64,000 bases of DNA from contig NZ_SCMR01000022.1 in the NCBI RefSeq assembly GCF_005502885.1, forward strand, positions 1 to 64,000. Direction: 5' to 3'. Below, in pieces: positions 30,268-40,800 of this stretch (position 1 is its first letter; every line of letters starts with the position of its first letter). The position numbers were made by a program, and so were the translations under genes. The DNA is from Microbacterium sp. 2FI. Lineage in GTDB: Bacteria > Actinomycetota > Actinomycetes > Actinomycetales > Microbacteriaceae. A model generated the notes under the pieces. It saw only the letters and a program-made list of their open reading frames with translations. It did no database searches and had not been told where the DNA came from.

Positions 30268-31181
30268 CCGCCGTGATCGAGGTGACGAACCTCACCAAGC
30301 GCTATCGCGAGACGCTCGCCGTCGACGACGTGAGCTTCGCGATCGAGAAGGACACCATCTACGGCCTGCTCGGCCGCAACGGCGCCGGGAAGACGACGGT
30401 CATGTCGATCCTCACGGCGCAGAACTTCGCCACGAGCGGCGACGTCCGCGTCTTCGGCGAGGATCCGTACGAGAACGCGCACGTGCTCGGGCGCATGTGC
30501 TTCGTGCGCGAGAGCCAGAAGTATCCCGACGACGCCCTCCCCCGCCATGCGTTCGAGATGGCGCGCCTGTTCTTCCCGAACTGGAGCCAGGAGCTCGCCG
30601 AGCGCCTCATCGCCGAGCTGCAGCTGCCGATGAAGCGGCGCATCAAGAAGCTCTCGCGCGGGCAGCTGTCGGCGGTCGGCGTCATCATCGGGCTCGCCTC
30701 GCGTGCCGAGATCACCTTCTTCGACGAGCCCTACCTCGGCCTCGACGCCGTCGCACGGCAGATCTTCTACGACCGGCTGCTCGAGGACTACACCGAGCAC
30801 CCGCGCACGGTCATCCTCTCGAGTCACCTGATCGACGAGGTGTCGAACCTCATCGAACGCGTGCTCGTGATCGACGGCGGGCGGATCATCATGGACGAGG
30901 AGACGGATGCCGTGCGCGATCGCGCCGCGAACATCGTCGGCGACGCGGCGGCGGTCGACGCGTTCGTCGCGGGGCGCGAGGTGATCCATCGCGAGTCCCT
31001 CGGCCACGTGGCCTCGGTGACGGTCCTCGGCACGCTCACGGCAGCCGACCGCGAGCGCCTGGCCTCCGCCGGCCTCGACGTCGCGCCGGTGTCGCTTCAG
31101 CAGCTCATCGTCCGTGTCACCCAGCACGCTGCGGAAGCTTCGACGAATGCCTCCACCCTCGACGAAGGAGCCCTGCGATGA
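30264..31181 (+). CDS. ABC transporter ATP-binding protein
   Basis: 305-residue ATPase of the drug/antibiotic-efflux type. Walker A is GRNGAGKTT (about residues 37-45), the signature is LSRGQLSAVG (a variant of LSGGQ) and Walker B is ITFFDEPYLGLD, followed by SSHLIDEV. A C-terminal extension of about 90 residues has no recognisable domain. Operon with the YtrA regulator and the membrane protein downstream, with 4-nt overlaps on both sides. Such modules often respond to cell-envelope-active compounds; the substrate here is unknown. Confidence 0.92.
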   Translation: MTAVIEVTNLTKRYRETLAVDDVSFAIEKDTIYGLLGRNGAGKTTVMSILTAQNFATSGDVRVFGEDPYENAHVLGRMCFVRESQKYPDDALPRHAFEMARLFFPNWSQELAERLIAELQLPMKRRIKKLSRGQLSAVGVIIGLASRAEITFFDEPYLGLDAVARQIFYDRLLEDYTEHPRTVILSSHLIDEVSNLIERVLVIDGGRIIMDEETDAVRDRAANIVGDAAAVDAFVAGREVIHRESLGHVASVTVLGTLTAADRERLASAGLDVAPVSLQQLIVRVTQHAAEASTNASTLDEGALR

Positions 31182-31864
31182 GCCGCACCCTGAATGTCGT
31201 CCGCATGCAGCTGGTCAACCGGCAGACCTACATCTGGATCCCGCTTCTCATCCTCGCCGGCTCCTTCCTGCTGAGCCTCGCGGTCTACGCCCTGATCCCG
31301 ACCGACGAGCCGAAGTACGGCGGGGGCGCGCAGGCTCCGCTGTGGTACTTCCTGGCGGTCGGCGTGCAGGCGCTCACCCTCTCCTTCCCGTTCTCGCAGG
31401 CGATGAGTGTGTCGCGGCGCGAGTTCTACCTCGGGACCCTGCTCACCGCGGCCCTCACCTCGACGATCCTCGCGGCGATCTTCGTCGTCGGCGGCTTCAT
31501 CGAATCGGCGACGAACGGCTGGGGCATGAACGGCTGGTTCTTCCGTCTCGATTGGGTGTGGGAATCCGGGCCCCTGGGCGCTGCGCTCTTCTACTTCGTC
31601 AGCGCGATGCTCTTCTTCGTCACCGGGTTCTGGGCCGCGACCATCTACAAGAGATGGGGCGGCCTGTGGCTCACCGTCGTGCTCGTCGGCCTCGGCGCCC
31701 TGTTCGTGCTGGCGCTGTTCGTCGTCGGGCGCCTCGAGGCCTGGGTGCAGGTCTTCACGTGGTTCGCGACTCAGGGCGCGGTCGGTCTCGCGCTGTGGGG
31801 CATCGTCGTGATCGCGGCCCTCGCCGCGATCGCGTTCGGCACGCTGCGCCGCGCGGTGCCCTGA
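31178..31864 (+). CDS. ABC transporter membrane protein of the YtrA-type module
   Basis: 228-residue protein with six hydrophobic segments (about residues 20-40, 55-75, 88-108, 135-155, 168-188, 200-220). MQLVNRQTYIWIPLLI at the start and SVSRREFYLG between segments 2 and 3 are typical of ABC-2-like permeases of this module. ATG 31178 overlaps the ATPase stop. It presumably forms the efflux path with the preceding ATPase. Confidence 0.85.
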   Translation: MSRTLNVVRMQLVNRQTYIWIPLLILAGSFLLSLAVYALIPTDEPKYGGGAQAPLWYFLAVGVQALTLSFPFSQAMSVSRREFYLGTLLTAALTSTILAAIFVVGGFIESATNGWGMNGWFFRLDWVWESGPLGAALFYFVSAMLFFVTGFWAATIYKRWGGLWLTVVLVGLGALFVLALFVVGRLEAWVQVFTWFATQGAVGLALWGIVVIAALAAIAFGTLRRAVP

Positions 31865-31889
31865 GCGGAGGCCGTTGGGCATCGACGGC

Positions 31890-31895
31890 TAGAGT
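31890..31895 (+). promoter_or_regulatory. -10 box TAGAGT for the unknown gene at 31903
   Basis: TAGAGT ends 7 nt before ATG 31903. Confidence 0.55.
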
Positions 31896-31902
31896 GGCGC
31901 GG

Positions 31903-32802
31903 ATGGAGACGACGCGCCTGACCCACGTGGACGAGTCGGACGCCGCGCCCCTGGGCGCGGCACCACTCCCGCGAACGGATGCCGAGCTCTCCGAACGGCT
32001 GTGGGAGATCGTCACCGGATCCCTTGAGGAACCCCGCGACGGCTGGGCATCGGTGCCGGGTGTGACCGCGCTGTTCGGGGCGCACCCCGGCATCGCGAGT
32101 GCGGCCCTCGACCTCACCGGGTTCACGGTCGGCACGCCCGCGACCCCGCCGGCAGACCCGGTGACGCCGCCCGTCCCCCCGCGCAACGCCGAGATCGCGA
32201 CATCGACACCCGCGCAGATCGACCGTCTGAGCTTCATCGCCGCTCCCCTGGAGGTCTGGGGTGTGCGGGTGCACGCGACCTTCGACGCGGAGGACATACC
32301 GGTCGAGTGGATCACCGACACGGCCGGCGAACTGTGGCTGCGCGTCGACGAGACCCGAGCCGATCAGCTGCGAGCGCGCTTCCGTGTGAGAGTCGCCGTG
32401 GACGCTGCTCGCGAGGGCCTGCGCACCGTGCTCACCCAGGCTCTCGCGGCCGAGCGGCTCACACTGAGCGACTTCGACATGGACGTGCGGGCGAAGCGGC
32501 GCGGGGTCGTCGAGGCGTCCGGCCAGGCGCGACTGCGTCGCGGCATCCTGTCGGCGAAAGCCCGCGCCCGCGCCGTGGTTCGCCTGGATCCCCGACGCAT
32601 GACCGCGACTGTCGAGCGGGTCTCGGTGCGCAGCGCGAATCCGTTCGTCGCCCTCGCATTGCTGGCGGCACGTTCGCACATCCGCGCTGCGCAGGGTCAG
32701 GTCATCGATCTCAACGCCTCGATGCCCGCGGGTGTGCGCCTGAGCGCTCTCACCGTCGACGTCGAACAGGGCGTGCTGGTAGTCGAGGGGCGCCTCGGCT
32801 GA
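31903..32802 (+). CDS. Uncharacterised protein, weak resemblance to LmeA/DUF2993
   Basis: 299 residues, no signal peptide and no membrane segment. An N-terminal region with LWEIVTGSLEEPRDGWASVP and a Pro-rich linker (about 80-98) precedes a C-terminal half rich in amphipathic beta-like stretches (LEVWGVRVHATFDAEDIPVE, VVEASGQARLRRGILSAKAR). The pattern loosely recalls LmeA-type lipid-binding proteins, but I cannot confirm this. Leaderless promoter. It is not coupled to either neighbour. Confidence 0.7.
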   Translation: METTRLTHVDESDAAPLGAAPLPRTDAELSERLWEIVTGSLEEPRDGWASVPGVTALFGAHPGIASAALDLTGFTVGTPATPPADPVTPPVPPRNAEIATSTPAQIDRLSFIAAPLEVWGVRVHATFDAEDIPVEWITDTAGELWLRVDETRADQLRARFRVRVAVDAAREGLRTVLTQALAAERLTLSDFDMDVRAKRRGVVEASGQARLRRGILSAKARARAVVRLDPRRMTATVERVSVRSANPFVALALLAARSHIRAAQGQVIDLNASMPAGVRLSALTVDVEQGVLVVEGRLG

Positions 32803-32823
32803 CACGCACCCGGCTCGGGGTCG

Positions 32824-33117
32824 TCAGCGCCCGTCGGCCGCTTCGGTGTGGTGGCGGATCACCTCGGCCACGACGAAGTTGAACCACTTCTCGGCGAACG
32901 CGGGATCGAGTTCGGCCTCGATCGCGAGGCGGCGAAGACGCTCGAGCTGCTGCTCTTCGCGGGCGGGATCGGAAGCCGGCATCCCGTGATCGGCCTTCAG
33001 GTGGCCGACCTGCTTGGTCGCCTTGAAGCGCTCGGCAAGGAGATACACGAGCGACGCGTCGATGTTGTCGATGCTGCTGCGCAGGCGTCGCAGGGTGGTC
33101 GTCGGGTCCTCGGTCAT
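32824..33117 (-). CDS. Chorismate mutase, AroQ type
   Basis: 97-residue all-helical enzyme converting chorismate to prephenate for Phe/Tyr synthesis. Conserved active-site residues can be placed in LRSSIDNIDASLVYLLAERF (Arg and Asp of helix 1, Arg of ERFK), VGHLK (Lys) and AREEQQLERL. ATG 33117 has a strong AGGAGG 7 nt upstream; the longer ORF start at 33159 has none. Monofunctional, not fused to prephenate dehydratase. Confidence 0.9.
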   Translation of the reverse strand: MTEDPTTTLRRLRSSIDNIDASLVYLLAERFKATKQVGHLKADHGMPASDPAREEQQLERLRRLAIEAELDPAFAEKWFNFVVAEVIRHHTEAADGR

Positions 33118-33187
33118 AGGGGTCCTCCTCGTGCCTCGACGATACCCGAGGCTCGCCACACAGCATGGGCGCGTGTCACCTCACCCC

Positions 33188-33193
33188 TAGAGT
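33188..33193 (+). promoter_or_regulatory. -10 box TAGAGT for the AI-2E-family gene
   Basis: TAGAGT ends 6 nt before ATG 33200, leaderless. Confidence 0.6.
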
Positions 33194-33199
33194 GAGTCC

Positions 33200-34411
33200 A
33201 TGACTGACGCGACGACGCCCGCCGACCCGCCCGCGGGTGCCGGATCCGGCCCTCTCTCCGCCGACCCCGCCGCCGGCACGGATGCCGCGACCGTCGTCTC
33301 CGCCGACACCGGCGCCGTCATGGTCGCCGCCACCGCCCCCGCCGACCGCGGGGGCAAGCCGTTCTGGGCGCGCCTGGACAGTCCGTTCAGTGTCGGATTC
33401 CTGCTGACCTTCGGCGGCCTGGCCGCGGTGCTGCTCGGACTCGCACTCGCGAACATCGTCACGGTGCTCATCTACATCGCGTTCGCCATGTTCGCGGCCC
33501 TCGGCCTCGATCCCGTCATCAAGTGGTTCATGCGCCACAACGTCAAGCGCCCGTGGGCCATCACGATCGTCTTCCTCATCTTCGGCGTCGTGCTGGCGGG
33601 CCTCGTCATGCTCGTCGTTCCGACCCTCATCGAGCAGATCGGAGCGTTCATCACCGGCATCCCCGACACGATCGCGAACTTCGAGGACTCCGACTTCTTC
33701 GCGTGGCTCGAGACGATCTTCGGGGCCGGACTCGGAACGCTGGTCAACGACCTCGAGGCGTGGATCACCAACCCGGCGAACATCGCCGCCATCTCGGGCG
33801 GCCTGCTGAAGGTCGGCGCAGGGATCGCCACGGCAATCTCGGGCGGGCTCATCGTCATCGTCCTGACCCTGTACTTCATCGCCTCGCTCCCCGCGATCAA
33901 GGAGTCGCTGACGCAGTTCGCCCCCGCTCGCAACCGCGCGAAGGTGCGCTCGATGACGAACGAGATCACCGACTCGGTCGGCAGCTACCTCATGGGCATG
34001 GTGCTGCTGGCGTTCTTCAACTCGATCGTCGCGTTCACGCTCCACGCCATCCTGCAGCTGCCCTTCCCGCTGCTCATGGGTGTGCTCGCCTTCGCGATCA
34101 CGATCATCCCGCTCGTGGGTCCGGTGCTCTACTGGATCACAGCGTCGCTGCTCGCCCTGTTCACCGATCCGGTGACGGCGCTGATCTTCTCGATCGCATA
34201 CCTCATCTACATCCAGATCGAGGCCTACGTCATCACCCCGAAGGTGATGAGCAAGGCGATCGCGATCCCCGGTTCGCTCGTCGTGATCGGCGCCCTGATC
34301 GGCGGCACGTTGCTCGGGCTGCTGGGTGCTCTCATCGCGGTGCCCGTCACCGCGTCGATACTGCTGATCATCAAGCAGGTCTTCCTGCCGAAGCAGGACG
34401 CGAAAATTTGA
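33200..34411 (+). CDS. AI-2E-family membrane transporter
   Basis: 403 residues. The first about 50 are Ala/Pro/Asp-rich and cytoplasmic. About seven to eight membrane segments follow, with the family landmark region near residues 290-345 (ILQLPFPLLMGVLAFAITII, IPLVGPVLYW). Members export autoinducer-2 (TqsA) or act as Na+/H+ antiporters and other carriers, so the substrate is open. Single-gene unit ended by a hairpin at 34422. Confidence 0.9.
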   Translation: MTDATTPADPPAGAGSGPLSADPAAGTDAATVVSADTGAVMVAATAPADRGGKPFWARLDSPFSVGFLLTFGGLAAVLLGLALANIVTVLIYIAFAMFAALGLDPVIKWFMRHNVKRPWAITIVFLIFGVVLAGLVMLVVPTLIEQIGAFITGIPDTIANFEDSDFFAWLETIFGAGLGTLVNDLEAWITNPANIAAISGGLLKVGAGIATAISGGLIVIVLTLYFIASLPAIKESLTQFAPARNRAKVRSMTNEITDSVGSYLMGMVLLAFFNSIVAFTLHAILQLPFPLLMGVLAFAITIIPLVGPVLYWITASLLALFTDPVTALIFSIAYLIYIQIEAYVITPKVMSKAIAIPGSLVVIGALIGGTLLGLLGALIAVPVTASILLIIKQVFLPKQDAKI

Positions 34412-34421
34412 GCCGGGCCGG

Positions 34422-34448
34422 ATCAATGCGAGCGCAGCCCGCGTTGAT
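34422..34448. terminator. Imperfect hairpin between convergent genes
   Basis: ATCAATGCG at 34422-34430 pairs with CGCGTTGAT at 34440-34448 (one G-U pair) around a 9-nt loop, 11 nt past the AI-2E gene stop. Terminator candidate without a T-run. Confidence 0.45.
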
Positions 34449-34496
34449 GCGGTGCGACTCAAGATCGAGTAGGCGCGCCAGCGCCGTATCGAGATC

Positions 34497-35684
34497 TCAG
34501 TTCCAGGGCAGCAGGCAGGTCGGCGACGGCACCTCGGCGCGGTGACGCACGCGCCCGGGCACCCCGTACCGGGTGTCGAGGGTGAGCGAGGCGACCTCGT
34601 TCGAGAGCTGACCTGTGACCAGCAGCATGTCGCGCACGATCACGTGGTGCCGGGGCCAGTCGACCCCGGCCTCGACCAGCGCGACGGGCTCGAGGTGCGA
34701 TCCGTCGCCGCGGACGCGCAGCGTCGCGAGCGTGTTGCTGCCGCGAACGCCGGCGTAGACGAAATCGCCGTCGCGCGACGACGCGAGCTCGGCCGCGGTA
34801 TCGCCCGGCAGGGTTCCGACGCCGAGCGGAGCGCCGCCCACCACGTGCCACGAGCCGTCGACCGCGGCGGCGAGCACGAACACCTCGCACGAGAGTTCGG
34901 CCACGACGTAGAGGTGCCCGCTCGGGTGGAACACCATGTGGCGCGGGCCGCTGCCCTTCGGCAGCACGACCTGCTGCACGACGCGGAGCCCCTGCCTGCC
35001 CACGCGCCAGAACCGCACGAGGTCGAGCCCCATGTCGGTGGTCGCGATCAGCCCATCGTTCAGGAACCGCGTCTGGTGCGCGCGCGACGGACGGCGATCG
35101 GATGCCGCGGCCTCGGCCACCGCGGGTTCGGGCACGGGCTCGCGATCGTGCTCAGGGATGAGGTGGGCGAACTCGGTTCCGGCAGCCTCGCGCAGTGCAC
35201 GAGAGGCGGCCGCGAGGTCGATCCCACCGCCGAGCGCCTCCGGCGCCGCTGCCGCATCGGGATCGTACGGATCCACCGCGGCGGGCGCGATGACCGGGGC
35301 CGAGGGCCTGCCGGTCGCATCGAGGTCCATGCGGACCACGCGGCCGTCGCTCCAGCACGCCGCGACGAGAGACCCGCCGTCCGGAGCGACGGCGACATGG
35401 CAGGTCGCCTCGCCCGCCGTGACGGGGGCGCCGAGAGCCGTGTACGAATCCTCGCCCGTGCGACGGAAGGCCTGCACCGCTCCGGTGCGCTCGAGGGCGG
35501 CGTAGACGACATCGAGCGACGGATGCTGCGCGAGCCACGACGGCGAGTCGGCGCGCGCGACCTCGCCCTCGTACGAGAGGGAACCGCCGGCATAGGCATC
35601 GTCTGCGGCGCCGGCGCGCAGCATCCCGATCCCCGTCGCCGCGCCGTCCATGTCGGCGGTGTACCCGCCCAGGAGGAACTTCAC
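34497..35684 (-). CDS. Lactonase-family beta-propeller protein (6-phosphogluconolactonase-like)
   Basis: 395-residue predicted seven-bladed propeller. Repeating blade motifs include HPSLDVVYAALE, CHVAVAPDGGSLVAACW, GPRHMVFHPSGHLYVVAE and SRDGDFVYAGVRGSNTLA. Family members (PF10282) hydrolyse 6-phosphogluconolactone or related lactones. An insertion of about 75 residues (roughly 130-205, Ala/Pro/Glu-rich) separates two blades. Start GTG 35684 lies 7 nt after the purA stop without a Shine-Dalgarno, so it probably depends on coupling with purA. Confidence 0.83.
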   Translation of the reverse strand: MKFLLGGYTADMDGAATGIGMLRAGAADDAYAGGSLSYEGEVARADSPSWLAQHPSLDVVYAALERTGAVQAFRRTGEDSYTALGAPVTAGEATCHVAVAPDGGSLVAACWSDGRVVRMDLDATGRPSAPVIAPAAVDPYDPDAAAAPEALGGGIDLAAASRALREAAGTEFAHLIPEHDREPVPEPAVAEAAASDRRPSRAHQTRFLNDGLIATTDMGLDLVRFWRVGRQGLRVVQQVVLPKGSGPRHMVFHPSGHLYVVAELSCEVFVLAAAVDGSWHVVGGAPLGVGTLPGDTAAELASSRDGDFVYAGVRGSNTLATLRVRGDGSHLEPVALVEAGVDWPRHHVIVRDMLLVTGQLSNEVASLTLDTRYGVPGRVRHRAEVPSPTCLLPWN

Positions 35685-35691
35685 GCGAGCA

Positions 35692-36978
35692 TCAGTCGAC
35701 GAGATCGTGACGGACGATCACGGCATCGCGCGACGCGCCCACGCCGATGACCGAGATGCGCGTGCCGCTCATCGCCTCGAGCGCGAGGACGTACTCCTGC
35801 GCCTCGATCGGAAGCTCGTCGAACGTGCGTGCTCCCGAGATGTCCTGCTTCCACCCCGGGTAGTACTCCAGGATCGGCGTGGCGTGGTGGAAGTCGGACT
35901 GGCTCACCGGCACTTCGTCATAGCGCTGCCCGTCGACGTCGTACGCGACGCAGACCGGGATCTGCTCGAGGCCGGTGAGGATGTCGAGCTTGGTCAGCAC
36001 GAGGTCGGTGATGCCGTTGATACGGGTCGCGTAGCGCGTGATCGGGGCGTCGTACCAGCCCACACGGCGGGGCCGCCCGGTGGTGGTGCCGAATTCGAAC
36101 CCGCGCGAGCGCAGGAAGTCGCCGTTCTCGTCGAACAGCTCGGTGGGGAACGGGCCCGACCCGACGCGGGTCGTGTACGCCTTCACGATGCCGACGATCC
36201 GGTCGAGGCGGTTCGGACCGACTCCCGAGCCGGTCGAGGCGCCGCCCGCGGTCGCCGACGACGAGGTCACGAACGGGTAGGTGCCGTGGTCGACGTCGAG
36301 CATCGTCGCCTGGCCGCCCTCGAAGACGACGACCTCGCCGCGGTCGAGCGCTTCGCCGAGCAGCAGCCCGGTGTCGGCGACCATCGGGCGCAGCCGCTCG
36401 GCATAGGCGAGAAGATCGTCGACGATCTCGTCGACGGTGATCGACCGTCGGTTGAAGACCTTCACCAGCAGGTGGTTCTTGCCGTCGAGGGCGCCCTCGA
36501 CCTTCTGGCGCAGGATGTTCTCGTCGAAGAGATCCTGCACCCGGATGCCGACGCGATTGATCTTGTCGGCGTAGGCCGGTCCGATGCCGCGACCCGTGGT
36601 GCCGATCTGGCGCTTGCCGAGGAAGCGCTCGGTGACCTTGTCGAGCGTGCGGTGGTACTGCGTGATGATGTGCGCGTTCGCGCTCACGCGCAGGCGCGAG
36701 GTGTCGAGGCCGCGGGCGTGAAGCGCCTCGAGCTCGTCGAAGAGCACCTCGAGGTCGATCACGACGCCGTTGCCGATCACGGCGTTGACGCCCGGGGACA
36801 GGATGCCGGAGGGGAGAAGGTGCAGTGCGTACTTCTCGTCGCCGATCACAACGGTGTGGCCGGCGTTGTTGCCGCCGTTGAACTTTACGACCCAGTCGGT
36901 GCGGTCCCCGAGCAGGTCTGTGGCCTTGCCCTTGCCCTCGTCCCCCCACTGGACTCCGACGATCACGATGCCTGGCAT
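35692..36978 (-). CDS. purA: Adenylosuccinate synthetase
   Basis: 428-residue enzyme joining IMP and aspartate with GTP on the way to AMP. The P-loop-like [16 protein letters not shown] is at about residues 7-22, followed by [21 protein letters not shown], the switch [18 protein letters not shown] and [10 protein letters not shown]. Length is standard. ATG 36978 has GGGGGAG 6 nt upstream and a TAGGAT -10 box at 37013-37018. Confidence 0.97.
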   Translation of the reverse strand: MPGIVIVGVQWGDEGKGKATDLLGDRTDWVVKFNGGNNAGHTVVIGDEKYALHLLPSGILSPGVNAVIGNGVVIDLEVLFDELEALHARGLDTSRLRVSANAHIITQYHRTLDKVTERFLGKRQIGTTGRGIGPAYADKINRVGIRVQDLFDENILRQKVEGALDGKNHLLVKVFNRRSITVDEIVDDLLAYAERLRPMVADTGLLLGEALDRGEVVVFEGGQATMLDVDHGTYPFVTSSSATAGGASTGSGVGPNRLDRIVGIVKAYTTRVGSGPFPTELFDENGDFLRSRGFEFGTTTGRPRRVGWYDAPITRYATRINGITDLVLTKLDILTGLEQIPVCVAYDVDGQRYDEVPVSQSDFHHATPILEYYPGWKQDISGARTFDELPIEAQEYVLALEAMSGTRISVIGVGASRDAVIVRHDLVD

Positions 36979-37012
36979 GGGCTACTCCCCCGTTATCGGA
37001 CGGTTACACCCC

Positions 37013-37018
37013 ATCCTA
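37013..37018 (-). promoter_or_regulatory. -10 box TAGGAT for purA
   Basis: Minus-strand TAGGAT 34 nt upstream of the purA ATG; the short leader contains GGGGGAG as Shine-Dalgarno. Confidence 0.45.
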
Positions 37019-37054
37019 TCGACCCGGCTCCGTCACACCCGCGTGTGCCGTCGA

Positions 37055-37060
37055 TATGGT
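37055..37060 (+). promoter_or_regulatory. -10 box TATGGT for Pr6Pr paralogue 1
   Basis: TATGGT ends 6 nt before ATG 37067. Confidence 0.55.
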
Positions 37061-37066
37061 CGAGCT

Positions 37067-37798
37067 ATGACGCAGCGCTCTCCGATGGATGCTCTCTGGC
37101 CGTTCGTGCGGATCGGCACGACCGGCCTCGTGCTCGCCGCCGTCGCCGCGCAGCTCTCGCGCACCATTCAGCGCGCCCTCGCCGCCGAGACCGCCTACGC
37201 CGGCGACATCCCCACCGTCATCACCAATTTCCTGAGTTACTTCACGATCCAGTCGAACCTGGCCGCCGCCGTCGTGCTGGCGATCGCGGCGATCTGGGCG
37301 TGGACGAAGGGCCGGGATGCCGATGCCGAGCCCCGCGGGCTCGCGATCGCCCTCGCGTGCGTGAGCACGTACATGATCGTCACCGGCATCGTCTACAACA
37401 CGCTGCTGCGCGGAGTGGCTCTCGACCAGGGAGTGACGGTGCCGTGGTCGAACGAGGTGCTGCACGTCGTCGTCCCGGTGATCCTGCTGCTCGACGTCCT
37501 CTTCGCGCCCCGCCGGCGCGCGCTCGGGTGGGCGACGGTCGGGATCGTCGCGATCTACCCGATCGTGTGGGCGGTGTACACGCTCCTGCGCGCGCCGTTC
37601 ATCGTCGCACCGGCCACCGGCACGTCGTACTGGTACCCGTATCCGTTCCTCGACCCGAACCTGGTCCCCGGCGGCTACCTCGGCGTCGCGGCGTACATCG
37701 CCGGGATCGCGGTCGCGATCGTGGGCGTCGGGCTCCTCGTGATCTGGATCGGCCGGGTGCGGGCCTCGCGTCGCGAGGCCCGCACCGCGGCGGTGTGA
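37067..37798 (+). CDS. Pr6Pr-family membrane protein, paralogue 1
   Basis: 243-residue protein with about six membrane segments. Landmarks shared with the paralogue at 46525: NFLSYFTIQSNL, GIVYNTLLRG, NEVLHVVVPVILLLDVLFAP, the Arg-rich RRRALGW and YPYPFLDPN. No function is established for the family that I know of. A strong hairpin (GGGCCTCGCG at 37761-37770 against 37772-37781) lies in its last codons. It converges on the giant surface-protein gene with 18 nt between. Confidence 0.85.
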   Translation: MTQRSPMDALWPFVRIGTTGLVLAAVAAQLSRTIQRALAAETAYAGDIPTVITNFLSYFTIQSNLAAAVVLAIAAIWAWTKGRDADAEPRGLAIALACVSTYMIVTGIVYNTLLRGVALDQGVTVPWSNEVLHVVVPVILLLDVLFAPRRRALGWATVGIVAIYPIVWAVYTLLRAPFIVAPATGTSYWYPYPFLDPNLVPGGYLGVAAYIAGIAVAIVGVGLLVIWIGRVRASRREARTAAV

Positions 37799-37823
37799 CG
37801 CCCGGGCGCGCGGAGGTCACACC
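37792..37823. terminator. Bidirectional terminator candidate including both stop codons
   Basis: GGTGTGAC (37792-37799) pairs with GTCACACC (37816-37823) across a GC-rich 16-nt loop. The arms contain the stop codons of the convergent Pr6Pr and surface-protein genes. Confidence 0.55.
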
Positions 37824-40800
37824 GGGCGCCGCCGGCGCGTGAGGAGCATCAGCACCGCACCGCCGAGGATCAGGGTCGCGGCGACTCCGCCGGCCACCAC
37901 CACCGGCACCGTGTCCGATCCCGTCGCAGGAAGAGGCGGAAGGAAGGTGTTCTCGAGCACGAACGACTGCTCGACACCGGGGTGGATGACGAAGAACCCG
38001 ACCCTCGTGCCGCCGCCGGGAGCCACCAGTCCGATCTCGTCGCCGTTCTCGTCGAGAAGCCGCTTCGAGTCCGCTCCGCCATCGTCCGTCTCGGCGATGC
38101 CGCAGAGCGCACCGGCGGGCAGGATCTCGTACGTCGTCTCGTACCCGTTGGCGGCGTTGAGCTCTCGCACGGCGCCGCCCGGGATGTCGACGAGAGCGAT
38201 GCCGCTCGCCGGATCGATGCACTCGACGGTCACCTCGAACGGTCCTGCGCCGAACTGGTCGGCGCCTCCGCCGACCACGAGCTTGTCCACCCGCACGCTG
38301 CCGATGAGGAACGTGTTCGTGGCGGTGACCACGACAGGAGCCTCGTCATCGGACGACCCGATCGTCGCCGGCGAACCGGAGATCTCGTGGCTGTCGGCCA
38401 CCGAGTCGTCGGGTTCGGTCACGCGGCAGACCGCGCCGGTGGGGATGCCCTCGATCGTGACGGTCTCTCCGGCACCGATCTCGACGTCGGCGTTGTAGAC
38501 CACCCTCGGCACCAGCTCGCCGTCGGCCAGCGTGCACGTGACGTGGAGCGTGAACGGTCCCTGGCCGAAGTACTCGGCTCCGGCGCCGTCGACGACCTTC
38601 GCCAGTTCGAGCGGGCCGGAGTCGAAGAAGTTCAGCACGGTGATGACCGCGGGGTCGCCCTCGCCCACGGTCGCCGTGCCGACGGCCGGGTCGCCGGCGT
38701 TGGGGGTGATGGTGACCGTTCCCGCCCCGCCGTCGTACGTCTCGGTGAGCGTGCACTCGGCGCCGACCGGCAGCCCGAGGTACGAGGCGCTGTAGTCGTT
38801 GTCGGCGTCGAGCTCACGCGTCGCACCGCCGACGAAGAGAGCGGGGTCGAGGTCGACGACCTCGCCGTTGACCTCCCAGCTGCAGGAGAGTTCGACCTCG
38901 AAGGTGGTGTCGGCGCCGATCTCGGCGCCCGCGCCGTCGAACTCCTTCACGACATCGATCGCACCTGTGGCGAACGTGTTGGTCACCGTGATCGTGACCG
39001 GCTCGGTCGCATCGGGGTCGACCGTCACCGGATCGGTCGGGCTGATCGACACCTCGGCGTTCGCGGTGTCGGTCTCCTCGACTGAGCACAGGGCGCCGTC
39101 GGGAAGACCCTCGTAGGTCGTCGACAGTCCACCGTCGACCGAGAGCGTGCGCACCGGCTCATCGATCTCGATCTGCTCGCCCTGCCACACGCAGGTCATG
39201 GTGATCTCGAATTCGCCGATCGCCCAGCGGGCGCCGAGCCCGGGAGAGATCTCCTTCTCGACGGTGATCGCACCGAGGTCGAACACGTTGTCGATCGACA
39301 CCTCGGCCGGTTCGGGCGTGCCGTCATCATCGGCATCCGTGACGGTGACCGTGACCGTCTCGGGATCTATCACGACATCGCTGGCGCCACCGTCGTCGGG
39401 CTCGGTGATCGTGCACTCCGCTCCGGGAGGAAGCGCCTCGTACACGACGACGTCGGTCTCGCCCGCAGCCGTGATCTCGAGGGTGCGGTCGGCGCCGTCG
39501 GGAATCGCGATCGGCTCACCCTGGTACGTGCAATCGAGGTGAACGGTGAAGGTTCCGATGCCGTACGGGTCGGCGCCGTCGCCCGAGGTCGACTTCGTGA
39601 CCGCGATGCTGCCGACCGCGAAGGTGTTGACGACCGAGAACTGCGGCTGCGCGTCGGCCTCCACGAGGAAGATGCCGGCCCGCTCGCCGTTCTCATCCAC
39701 GATCTCGCTCGACGTCGACCCGCCGGTCTCGGACTCGAACATCGCGCAGGCCGCTCCAGCCGGCAGTCGCTCGAACGAGGCCGTCCATGCCGGATCGCTG
39801 CCGGCGGTGAGGGTGCGGGTGCGACCGCCGGGGATGTCGACGATGAGGGTGCCGCTGGTCAGGTCGACGCAGATGATCGTCACCTCGAAGCTGTCGGCTG
39901 CCCAGCGCGTGTCGCCCTCGAAGACCTTCGTCACGGTGACGCTGCCCTCGTCGTAGATATTGGTGACCTGCACCGTCACGGCGGCGTCGGCGCCGATGGT
40001 CACCTCGGCGGGGTCGATCACGGTCTCGCTGGCGAACCCGTCGTCGGTCTCGGTGACCGTGCACACGGATCCGGTCGCGATGTCGTCGATCATGACGGGA
40101 GCGTCGACGTCGAGCGTCAGGTCGCCGTCCCACGTGGTGAGCTCGCCCAGCACGCAGGTGACGTGAACCGCGTACGGCCCCTCGGCGAACGGCGAGTCGA
40201 CCGGGTCGAGAAGCTTCTCGACGGTGAGCGAACCGACGTCGTACGCGTTGACGAAGGCCACCTCGTTCGTGATGGCGTCGTCCGCGTCGGGAGTGAGCAC
40301 GATCGTCGCCGACGTGCCGTCCGCGGCCGGCGTGGTCACGTCGGCCGTCGCGCTCGCGACCGTGGTGGATGCCGCGCCGTTCGTGTCGGTCTCGGACACC
40401 GTGCACTCCGCACTGGCGGGCAGCCCGTCGAGGGTGACGACGTCGCCGTCGACGATCGTGAACTCCATCGGGTCGTTGGCGTCGTACCCGTCGGCGAACA
40501 CAGCCGCGCCGAGATAGGTGCATGTCACGCCCACTTCGAAGGGGCCGTAGTCGATGGGCTCGCCATCGGCGTCGAGCGCCGCGCTCTCCACCGTCTTGGT
40601 CACCTCGAGCCCGGCGAGGAGGTACTCATTGTCGATCGTGATGGTCGCAAGTCCCTGTTCAGGCTCGACCGCGATCACCGTGTCGGGGTCGACGGTGAAG
40701 TCCGCCTGACCCTGATCGGATTCGCTGAGCGTGCACTCGGATCCCCACGGCAGTCCCGTGACCACCTCGGGCGTGCCGGGAGTCACCACGACGCTCGCCG

